Positions 1 to 9,425 of a stretch of DNA of 64,000 nt are shown piece after piece. The stretch spans positions 53,444 through 117,443 of the forward strand of contig NMRB01001294.1 in NCBI GenBank assembly GCA_002633025.1, written 5' to 3'. Under the pieces are notes generated by a model, which saw only the letters and a list, made by a program, of their open reading frames with translations, did no database searches and was not told the DNA's origin. A program made the translations under genes and the position numbers. This DNA is from Notospermus geniculatus (taxonomy: Eukaryota > Nemertea > Pilidiophora > Heteronemertea > Lineidae). Numbering within the stretch: position 1 is the stretch's first letter; every line of letters starts with the position of its first letter.

Positions 1-216
1 GTGCTCCGACGTCAAGAATCGCGGTGATGATTTGCGTTTTTCAAATTCAATACAGTGGGGCTTTAATATCATTTTGTGTGTCATTTTTGGGCTCTATGTT
101 GAATATATATAAACCAACAACGGTGAATTTCTCATTGAGACCAACTCGCATGGGAAAAACGTTCATGTGGGGCAGTGCCCATGACATGGACCTGGGTTCA
201 AGCGTTTATTACGTAC

Positions 217-3200
217 CTGGAATGTCCTTTGGAATATTGGTAGCCGCTATCACGGACGACCTGACGCGCCAACGGGAAGAGCTCATCTCGACGCGTCAGG
301 AGATTGGGAATGTAACGACAGATTTGAGCAGCTGCCTCGTTCACGCAGATCTGAAAAAGAAAATGTCGATTTTTATTTTACTGGTTTGGAATTCTGCAGA
401 TACAAATCAGAGGTCCTAAACCAACTTAACCCTTTAACTGCTAACTGCAATTTCATTAATTAAGCTGGCAAAACCTCAACTGTACCAGAAACCCAGTCAC
501 ATGGATATTCAATGGAAAGTGCTCACTCAGAGCTTTCCAATGAATACCTATGTGACAGGTTTCAGGTGATTTTCAAAAATGTTCATTTTTGTCAAAATTG
601 GTCTTCGCAATGAAAGGGTTAAAAGACCCAAAACAACTTCCCAAATGAAATGGGAGACTTTCCTGCCGTTAGAGGCCACCACAAGTTAGCGGTCCTACGA
701 CGTCACGAAATTTGACGCCACAGAGAAGAAGTGCACGCCATGATGTCATCCATAATGACGCGGACACCATGGCTTACGTCTTTAACGTCAAATTTTGTGA
801 CGTTTTAGGACCGCTAGTAGGCGGCCTCTAACCGCAGGAAAGTCTCCCATTGAACTGAACACACTGATAACCTGAAATTTTTACCTCGTGTAGTGACATT
901 GGTTTTGTATTTTTCCTTTTAGAATCGAATCGTCCGTATATCGCCGAATATTTCCTTACTTCATCCATTCGCGTCGGGTCATCAAAGTCAATATTAATTA
1001 CGTTCTGGAAAGAAGAATTAATGGCCTTGTAATAACTCATATTGGATGAATCTTCCAGACCTAACCTAGGTCAACCCATCACACAATAAACAGATACAAT
1101 GTTTGAGGTGTAACGGCAATCAGTGTGTAATTAGGTGCAATATGCTTCTGTGTAATCTGTTATGTCAGAGTAAGAGTTCCCCCAGGGGTCACACAAGGGG
1201 CCAAGAGAGGACATCAATGGGAAGTTTTCAACCTGTTATCAGGCTCCTCACAAATGTTACATAACAAAGAGGGTGGCAATAAAGGCACCTCTCCACGTGA
1301 GAGTTTTCTCGTGCAAGTTGGCTCTCTATGGGTAACTCAACTGCGAGCAGTTGTTTATGTCATTGGTCCCAGCGTAAGCCGTCAGGAACAAATAATGATG
1401 AATTGCCCATTGTGAGCCAACTTCTGCGAGAAAACTCTCACGTGGAGAGGTGCCTTAAAGCGATGTACGCGAGGTCTGCAGTAACTGCACATCGATGGGA
1501 AATCCCATGGGGAATCCCCGTGAGATTTGGAAAATTTCCCAGCTGTAAACATTTATTTCGCCCAAATTCATTGAAATAATATTAATAAAAGATTTTTCTT
1601 GAACGTTTTAGTGTATATAAAACGTCGTCGAACCCGTAATTTGATGGTTCAATGAAATTGGGGAGCTATCGCGGGTCACGATAGTTGAACGAGATTTCAT
1701 TTTCAACTCTCGCGACCAGATTGCTTTAACTCACTCTGCAGGGGCGGATCCAGGACTTGGGAAAAGAGGGGACACCCTGTGCTAGGGACATTGAAATTTG
1801 CAACAAATTCCAGAATTTCACGGTCAATTTTACAGATTTGTTGGCCAAAAGGGGAGGTGTGCACCCCTGGCCCCCTCTGGATCCACGCCTGCTCTGTCAA
1901 ATGAAAAGGGCACCAGTAACTCATACTCTGGGAATAAAGAGGGCGCTAGTGACTTACCATAATATCTTGGTTTATCTGTTTCTTCNAAATACAACAATCT
2001 CAGAGTCCATAATCTGGTCCATGTGGGCCTTTTAGCCATGGTGGGTCACAAATGTCATTGGTCCCAGCGTAAGCCGTCATTGGTCCCAGCGTAAGCCGTC
2101 AGGAACAAATAATGGTGAATTACCCATTGTGAACCAACTTCTGCGAGAAAACTCTCACGTGGAGACGCGCATTAACTCACTCTGCAGGGGCGGACCCAGG
2201 ATTTGAGAAAAAAGGGGGGCACCCTGTGTTAGGGACATTGAAATTTGCACCAAATTCCAGAATCTCGTGGTCAATTTTACAGATTTGTTGGCCAAAAGGG
2301 GAGGTGTGCACCCAGGGCCCCTCTGGATCCACGCCTGCTCTGTGAAATGAAAAGGGTACCAGTAACTCATACTCTGGGAATAAAGAGGGCGCTGGTGACT
2401 TACCATAATATCTTGGTTTATCTGTTTTTTCATACTCATTGGTTTTGGAGAATATGGCGGCAGTGTCTTCACTAATTCTTTTGCACAGGACTCTATAGCG
2501 GCGATTTGGGAATCCATGAGCGTGATCTGAGGCATTGGGGACGACGGTTTGTCGAGCAATTCCTGAAATTTGAAATTTGTAATGAGAGATCGTATGAAAA
2601 CACAGTGATGCACAACTTGTTGTGGGAGGCTGGAAAGGAGTAAAGACATGCACTGCTCCACGTGAGTGGTACTAACATCTTTTATAGATCCACCTCCATT
2701 GCTGGCCGTTGCTGTCATGGCTGAGAATCCCTTGCCTTCGCTGGACGATGGCATCCATGTTTGTGCCGTCACGGTACCCGAACTTCCCGTACCCGGCGAC
2801 AAAGCCGGTGTGTTATTTGCTGCAGTGGTACCAGTCGTCTGTTGAGGTGGGGTCGTTGTTATGGTGATGACCCCCTGGGTTTTTGGTACCAAGGAGGCAG
2901 AATTTGATGACGAAATTGTGCTTGAGCTTGGTATCAAATGAGTAAATGCAGCTGGAATGACAGAATACAAAATTTGATGATTCAGCAATTATTGAGAAAT
3001 GATGTCTCATCAACAACTAGGTTGAACTGAGGTCATTTGACCAGCACAACAGAGCACTTGACAACATAACTGACGAAATATGTGAGGCAGTCTAGGAAAA
3101 CCCGTCGGATGTCGCGTTTGAGGAAAGTGTTAATGCATGGTTCCTGCAGCTTTTTGGTGAGCAAAATTAAGGCCTTTTTAAGGCTTTTTAAGGCCAATCC

Positions 3201-4854
3201 AGAAGAAATTTAAGGCCAAGTTGTCAGGAGTTTTAATGTGGGTTGTGCAACTTGCGGTAAATATTCATGCAGGAGAATGTTGTAAAGAACACACAATGGT
3301 TAGCGCTGTGGGCGGGATCCCGACTTTGACGACCAGGCGGTTTTCAACTGATATGAATGAAAACATCGTTAGGAAGGGGAAACAGTTTAATGAAAATTCT
3401 AAACTGGGAAAACATCAAATTTAAGGCCTTTTTAAGGCCACTGAGTGAAAAAAATTCTATATTTAAGGCTTTTTAAGGCCTTAATTCTGAAAAACAAAAA
3501 TTCCTGACTTTTAATGCTTTTTAAGGATCCGCGGGAGCCCTGTAATGACCTTGGTAAACCCGCACATTTCAATAGCTGAAATATACGTAACAGGTAACAG
3601 TAGCAGATCAATGCACAGGCAATCTGACAGCCCTTGTCGATCATTCAGCGACTTCCGACGGGTTTTCCTAGACCGCCACACATATTTCCTCATCCAACCT
3701 AAAAAATATTCCAGTTGGCACATTTTTCAAGTTTGGCGTCTGCTGATAAGAACTTTGTGAAATGCTTTATATCATTATAATATTCATCCTCTACCCAATT
3801 CATTCATAAATGGCTGGGAATGCGTCAAAAAATCGACACCTGAATTCAGCCATATTGGCTGACAACTGAACAATCTGCGTCAGTGAACAGTTATCATTGG
3901 CAAAATGATCGCTGTGTTATCAAAAGGCACAACAATCGTCAATGCGCCATTTTTAAAATCGTAACGCAGTGAAAGATCGTGAAATTGCGGGAATCAAATT
4001 TCGCCAGCCTTCAGGGACGAGCTAACGTCACGGCGATGCAGGATCCGGTTTCAAAAGGAATCGAAGGCATCAAAACACTGCAACAAAAGCCGCCATTGTT
4101 CGTGATTTGTTACAGATTTATTCAGCTTTGTTCCTGGTGGCTCTTGCAGCAGACGACCCAGTGTTGGTGTTGCCCCCGGGGCAGCGAACAGGACACCCGG
4201 GTGTGATTGGTGGGATCAGTTCCGTGATATTAGGTTCAAAATCAAATGTTGAATGCGCTTTATGTTTTGAGGCAAGGCCACCACGGTTTGGTCATTTAAG
4301 TTTCAACCTCAGACTGTCGGAAGCGGGAAATCGCTGCAGCAAACGTATCCATTTTCAAAACAGATTGGGGAGGCTATAATTATGGGCTCAGAAAGAGTAA
4401 CCGCTAAATTAGCATGCTTAATGAGCAGATATTCCTAAAAAATGCCAATGTGTTCCATGTGACCTCCCATAATAGGTAGGGCAGGGGCGGGTCCTGGTTT
4501 TGGGAAAAGAGGGGCACCTGTGCTAGGAACATCAAAATCTGCGTTGAATTTCAATGATTTGCTCCAAATTTCAGAATTTCATGGTAGATTTTACAGATTT
4601 GTTGGCCAAAAGGTGAGGCGTGTGCCCGGGACGCCCCCTTTGGATCCGTGCCTGTAGGGCCAACATCTTCAAGTACCGGTAGCAGATGAGTCCGGGCCTA
4701 GGAAAGATGGACACATACCTGGATTGGCCACCCATTCTTGTAGCGCCTTCTGCAACCGGCGGACATGAAGCGGTTTCGCCGCCATGCCAACCAATGCCAT
4801 TATTTCAAGGAATTCCTCTTCACCGGCCTCGCACAACTGTTGGACATCGTCCCC
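217..4854 (-). CDS. NAB: NAB-family transcriptional co-regulator (NGFI-A/EGR-binding protein), partial
   Basis: Four minus-strand exons: 4719-4854, 2404-2951, 885-1004 and 217-350. The first encodes the NAB conserved region 1 core ([19 protein letters not shown], then [18 protein letters not shown]), which in the family binds EGR/Krox zinc-finger factors. Exon 2 is a Ser/Thr/Gly-rich linker followed by the start of conserved region 2 ([11 protein letters not shown]). Exon 3 carries [19 protein letters not shown] and exon 4 carries [10 protein letters not shown] and LLTRRDELF, both diagnostic of NAB region 2, the co-repressor part. Splice sites are canonical and phases join (4719 ends phase 1, 2404 and 885 phase 0, 217 phase 2). 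The 5' end is lost at the single n at 4855, where the reading frame stops abruptly, and the 3' end lies left of the window. Expected to act in the nucleus as an EGR co-factor. A hAT-type MITE sits just downstream of the exon 2 donor. Confidence 0.9.
650..850. repeat. MITE family B, copy 1 (long terminal inverted repeats)
   Basis: The ends are mirror images: tgggagactttcctgcc with gttagaggcc on the left, and ggcctctaac plus gcaggaaagtctccca on the right. The inner arms also pair (ttagcggtcct and gacgtca motifs against aggaccgc and tgacgt). It lies in the intron between the last two NAB exons of the window. Related copies occur at 29664-29828, 44753-44900 and 52109-52309. No protein is encoded. 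Confidence 0.85.
1281..1457. repeat. MITE family D, copy 1
   Basis: Inverted ends aaggcacctctccacgtgag and ctctcacgtggagaggtgcctt enclose a core with gttggctctctatgggtaactc and its inverted partner near cccattgtgagccaac. Other copies or fragments: 2051-2168, 6755-6840, 11440-11680, 14698-14835 and its duplicate near 15296-15434, 22725-22873, 31370-31475 and 40009-40183. It is non-coding and lies in a NAB intron. Confidence 0.8.
1739..1891. mobile_element. hAT-type MITE (CAGGGGCGG family), copy a, 5-bp TSD ctctg
   Basis: The element starts caggggcggatccagg and ends ctggatccacgcctg, which are imperfect inverted repeats. It is flanked on both sides by ctctg (1734-1738 and 1892-1896). The same insertion with the same flanks recurs at 2185-2337, so this copy belongs to a duplicated segment rather than being an independent insertion. 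Confidence 0.85.
2185..2337. mobile_element. hAT-type MITE, copy b, 5-bp TSD ctctg
   Basis: Same termini, same interior and same ctctg duplication (2180-2184, 2338-2342) as the copy at 1739-1891. It ends about 65 bp before the donor of NAB exon 2 (exon boundary 2404), so it lies in the intron. Confidence 0.85.
3071..3692. repeat. Inverted-repeat element rich in aaggcctttttaaggc
   Basis: The left end (tgacgaaatatgtgaggcag, tctaggaaaacccgtcgg) and right end (ccgacgggttttcctagacc, gccacacatatttcct) pair over about 40 bp. The interior repeats ttaaggcctttttaaggc in several places on both arms. It lies in the NAB intron between 2951 and 4719. A related run built on ttaagacctttttaagacc occurs near 23740-24050. 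Confidence 0.75.
4482..4654. mobile_element. hAT-type MITE, copy c, 5-bp TSD taggg
   Basis: Begins caggggcgggtcctgg, ends ggatccgtgcctg, and is flanked by taggg at 4477-4481 and 4655-4659. It carries the family core around tacagatttgttggccaaaa. Confidence 0.85.
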
Positions 4855-5188
4855 NTATATTATACAATGCTACTGTCTTTTTGACTGCATCTTGTAGAAA
4901 AATTCGGCATAACGCAATACATTGTTTTTTGTAAAGAATGACGCAAACAGAAGATGTGTTTTTTCTCGGAGATACGACGCTGCGATTTGCAAGTTCCTAT
5001 TTTTATATATTCCCAGGGCAAACGTGATATGGGTACATTACAATAGTCGTGCAAAAATTGTCAGAAATAAAAGGAGAATGATACTCAGTAATAAGGTGAA
5101 AACTTTGGCTGACTTTTTCACAGGATTATGACACTTTTCTTACGTTGCGCTCTACGAATTATTGTTTTATATGCAACATGGTATGATA

Positions 5189-5755
5189 CAGTCAGACCTC
5201 TATATAATGGACACTCCACCTTTATTGACAAGCCTTTCCAAAAGATTTTTGTTTAGATTAGAAAAGTTATATTGATATGATCAAACGTCTTTTGTATTCG
5301 GACAGCAACAGGGCTAACCACGCTGTCTTAAAGAAGAGGTAGTTTGTTTTAAGAGGAATCCAAATGATGAAGTTGACCAGTTCAGAGAAAGATGAATTTA
5401 TAGACAAATCCCAAATTGACGTAAACGAGAAAGATCTGCGCACTTCTGCCGAAATCGCAAACACAACCTCGGTCTGAAACTAAATGTTGGTTTCAGTTGG
5501 TTTCAGATCAAGGTTATGGTTGTGATTTCGGCGGAAGTGCACAGATCTGCGAATTCGAGAATCGTCTATCCCCAGTGGCGAAGGTGTTAGCTTGAAAATC
5601 CCCCTTAATATCATGGTGGAGGGGTCCCTCCCTTTGTCGAGATGGCACCTTCCTCGTACGGACACCGACATTCAATTAAATGGGACATTTCTCACAATGC
5701 AATCAGGCCACACCTGTCAATCCAAAGGAGTGTCCTGATATAGAGGTTTTATTGT
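5189..5755. mobile_element. pogo/Tigger-like non-autonomous element with a nested MITE C
   Basis: The left end cagtcagacctctatataat, preceded by TA, is mirrored by ggagtgtcctgatatagagg near 5728-5747. CAG-type ends at a TA dinucleotide are typical of pogo-like Tc1/mariner elements. It carries no transposase. A separate inverted-repeat element (5400-5569) sits inside it. The right boundary is blurred by the n at 5771 and by a following head-to-tail repeat. Confidence 0.55.
5400..5569. repeat. MITE family C, copy 1 (gatctgcgcacttccgccgaaat family)
   Basis: The left arm (tagacaaatcccaaattgac, gatctgcgcacttctgccg) is inverted in the right arm (cggcggaagtgcacagatct, gaatcgtcta). Other copies: 30483-30711, 32965-33230 and 60867-61112. 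Arms of about 90 bp make this a strong hairpin former. It is nested inside the pogo-like element. Confidence 0.85.
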
Positions 5756-5761
5756 TGTACT

Positions 5762-5970
5762 TTGTCTGCANGGGGGGCCCTAATAGAAAGGTTCAACAGT
5801 ACTTTGCATTGAGCGGTGTCCTTATAACAGAGGTTTAATTGAATAGAGATGACCTTTCCGGCCTGATATCCTGTCCTGTTTTCCAGGCGGGGCCTAATAC
5901 AACGGTTCAACAGTACTTTGTCTGCATTGAGAGGTGTCCTTATAACAGAGGTTTATTTGAATAGGGATGG
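5762..5970. repeat. Short head-to-tail repeat, two units
   Basis: Two diverged units share ggttcaacagtactttg, ggtgtccttataacagaggt and tgaatagrgatg, at about 5790-5860 and 5905-5970. They resemble the ends of the neighbouring pogo-like element, so they may be fragments of it. Confidence 0.6.
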
Positions 5971-7411
5971 TCCTGGTATCTTGACAGATCTAAGACTGTA
6001 CCGGTGCCACTGATACTCTCCAAGATGCTTTTGAGAGAAAGTTAAAAGACAACCACACAAGTTGATTAAATAAAACAATCCAAGAACCGCGTTGAATCAG
6101 AATGCCAGCACTCAGTTACAAATGCGAAAATCCCTTTTTTACATCAACCAGGAATTATTTGATGCATTGTATTGATGTCGAACAACGTATCTCGGTATAA
6201 TTCGCTCCAGCAACAAAATATACTGTCTTTTTTCAGATTTTATAGACTGACAATCAGACATGTCAGATAGTCCCCTAAAGCAGACGCCATTCTTGTATTG
6301 TGAAATCAAAGATGGCTGACAACTGTCGGCAGAAAGTGGTGTTTGTAATGGAAAAATAGAATATCCTATTTTTGGTCGCCACGGCAGAAGTTCAAAGACA
6401 CACCACAATATTTTCTTTTCTAGAAATCGACAGTGTCTGGGTTGAGTTTTTTTGTGGGTGCAAGGAATGAATACCCTGCAAGTCCTCAACCAACAGCAAA
6501 GTTGGCGGTGTGGGCAGATGGAACTTCTTAAAGCCGCCTCTCGCCCAAGTAAGAGTTTTCCTGCAGAAGTTATCTATGATTGAGCAACTCAGCTTTAGAA
6601 AACTGGACGGGCAATGGGGACGACCCCACTTTTTCAATAGGTGTCACTAGTGGTTAAAACTATTGAAATTTAAAGTCTGACATCCCGGTCCTGATCAATT
6701 TCCCACACAAAAGGTGTCCATTGTATTAGGACCGGGTTTCGGTGTGCTCCTCATTGTTAGTGTCTTTTGTCTCAGTGTAAGTCGTAAGGATTGGAAACAA
6801 GCAACGGTGAATTTCCGCACGAGAAAACAAGCATTTGGTTACCGGTAGGCCTATTCAGCCAAATGTGGTCAGATTTCCTGTCCAAAGAGACTGGAGTCAA
6901 CACCCCAGAGGAAATATAGCCGTGGTTACACTACAAACAATCCCCGAGGTTTTTGCGGTCACACCTATGAATTGCCGGGCTTGAAGAAACCCGTGTCTGA
7001 AAAACACGGGTTTTTGAAACACGGCAAAGTCGCCGTGCTTTTCAAAATTCCCGTGTTTTCGTTAGTTCTTAGCACGGCTACAGACGGCGCAGCCGTTAAG
7101 TGACGTCGTTTTTGCGCCTCCAACAATGTGTCCCAATACAGAAATGACCGAAGAGTCAGTGCATGCAGCGCACCTGTCGCCGGGCTCCTTAACTACAATG
7201 TAGTAGTGTGACCTCTCGCCGGGCTTTTTGTATACACGGGTTTGACACGGGTCTGGAAAAACACGGGTATTTTTAACAGGTGTAACCTAGCTTATCTCTG
7301 AACCATGACTTGTCGATCTACAACGTACCGGTCTCCAGCAATGGGGGGGGGGGGGGGGGTTACCGTCGATGTGATGCCTCGCAGTCACCAAACATGCCAA
7401 ACATCAGTTGA

Positions 7412-7657
7412 CAGTGTTCTAGCCCGAAATTTTTCCAAACATTTTCATTTTCAAACATTTGCATTTTCCTATGGTTTTAAGGCCCTGGATTTTCAAACAG
7501 GGTGGGAGTGAAATTCAAACAGGGTGGTGTAATAGAAAATGCATTGCAAGTTACATTTTTAAACAGGTTGGTAAAAATTTGAACAGGGTGGTAAAATGAC
7601 CTCTGAATTTTGAACAGGGTGGTACCGCCCTGTGAAACTGGCCTGGCTAGAACACTG
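7412..7657. mobile_element. MITE with cagtgttctagcc ends, copy 1, 5-bp TSD gttga
   Basis: Ends cagtgttctagcc and ggctagaacactg are perfect inverted repeats, and gttga flanks both sides. The interior repeats a aacagggtggt motif several times. Copies at 20761-20999 and 41063-41281 share the layout; the last has a 5-bp duplication agaat. Confidence 0.85.
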
Positions 7658-9215
7658 GTTGATGACAGATCAGAAAATGTTAAGCTATCTTGTGATTTTT
7701 TAAAACATACATGTACTGATAATGTCAGGCGAGCAAACCCTTTTGAGCACACAATAAAACCATACTGGCATGATTTCTGATCTAAACTTCTGTTGTCTCT
7801 GTTGCGCAAACTAAAATCTCTCAAAAATATGCCTACTGACGTCCGAATAAAATGAATCAGGAACCAAAGAATATGTGAGCTTGGAAACTTTGCCATTTCA
7901 ACCCAACTAAACCAGAAACCCCAGTGCATGTCTTGTACAAAATCGACAGGGTTCCATGCTAAAACACAACCGAGTTTTAAAAACATTTTCCATCCAACTT
8001 GAACCAAAAATCTTTATCAAGTTGTACAAGAGATGCATAGATTTTTTGGTTCACGTTGATTTGAAATACGATTACATGGGAAAGCCAGTTTTCCCCAGGA
8101 GCCTGTGCTAACCTTTTTCACACAGCGCTGCCTTGAGCCAAAAAAAATTGTCATGACATGAAGCGAGCGAGAATAAAGCAAACAACGAATGTGTAAAAAA
8201 GACGAACGCAGAAGCCGCCATTGTTACTAATGTATTTTAAGAGAATGTTCATTTCTTTCTTCCCTCTGATATTAGAGAGTGGCACACTTCAAAGAACTTG
8301 ACGATGTTCAGAAAGTATAGCGAGTCCTGTGTTGCGTAGGCAAAATAAAATCTAAATCACACGGCTTGGATGCGTATGTAACAGGTTGGCCTCTGGTGGA
8401 ACCGCACGGCGGAAATTCAACGAGGAAAGAAACGTCATGGTTGTCGGTGGATTGTATTGAAATATTTTATTCAATAGTTGGATGAATAATATTGCTTCAA
8501 GTGTATTCAGACATTATAGCCAGGTAAATCTGTTCCTGGTGCAGCATGTACGTCCTTCCTAGGGTTTTGATTGGTTTAGGTATCAGGCATGACAGCTCTG
8601 TGTTTTCCCTAAGCCAATGGAGACATGCCAAAGATTTTCGGAAGATTTTCCTAAAGCCAGCCGCGCACTTCACAAATTTGTTGCTCGTACGGGCAACTTC
8701 GTGGTCGCCATGAAAATGGCCAAGTGTGTGGTGGCTGGCAACGACCATGAGTTGCTGAATATCAAACCTGTTTGATTTCTTCCCACGAAAATTGCTCGTT
8801 ATCGCCACTAAGTGGTGAAGTGTGCTGTGGACCGCAACCGTCACAGGACCACAAAAATAGGAGCTGTCAGTGAGTTGACCAATAGGTGTCACTACGGCCC
8901 AATTCAATACATATCGCGGACCCATTCATTCTTGATCGAGCATCAATCACGTGGATTTTCCCGTGTATTGGTCCGCTAGAACTTTGCTGCCATCTTTTGG
9001 CAATACGCGCGGCTGACTGCTCCTGTTACCTTTATGAGTAACGAAAGTGGCGAAGCTTTTCCTCCCATCGCAGGGGTGGGCTTTGGTCTCGTTCCTCTTC
9101 ATACACTCGGACACAACGTATGGAGAGGAGCAAGACCTAAGCCTCGTGATGGGAGGATGCTGCCAGCTTAAGATCAGCTTCATGATGATATGAAATTCCG
9201 ATGGTTGATATTAAC

Positions 9216-9425
9216 TCATCTGCTCACCAGGTTTGAGCAGACGGTATCTTCTGTTGATGTTTTCTAAAATCCTTGGAAATGAATTGGAAAAAATTTGAAG
9301 AGGGATTTTTCAGATGGTTCACAAGAACAACCTTTCTTCAAATATTTTTCAATCAGTACCATAGGATGTGAGAAAACTTGGACAGAAGATGCCGTCTGCT
9401 GGACTATGGGGCCAGATGAGTTAAA
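9216..9425. repeat. Inverted-repeat element (ctcatctg...cagatgag), copy 1
   Basis: The ends read actcatctgctcaccagg, with gagcagacggtatcttctg, against cagaagatgccgtctgctgg and ggccagatgag. A second copy lies at about 22875-23075 with the same order of parts, downstream of NCAPG2 exon 21. Confidence 0.7.

Noticed and set aside
2155-2430. The minus-strand frame of NAB exon 2 continues open into 2155-2403
   Set aside because: That part is the hAT MITE and a MITE D fragment; a canonical donor (GTAAGT) at 2403-2398 ends the exon and the next exon joins in phase.
7477-8007. Open minus-strand frame of 176 codons
   Set aside because: It runs through the MITE at 7412-7657 and shows no family similarity or splice context.
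8497-8925. Open minus-strand frame of 142 codons
   Set aside because: Part of it overlaps the pogo-like family sequence near 8870-9020; composition is unlike the real exons and no motif is visible.
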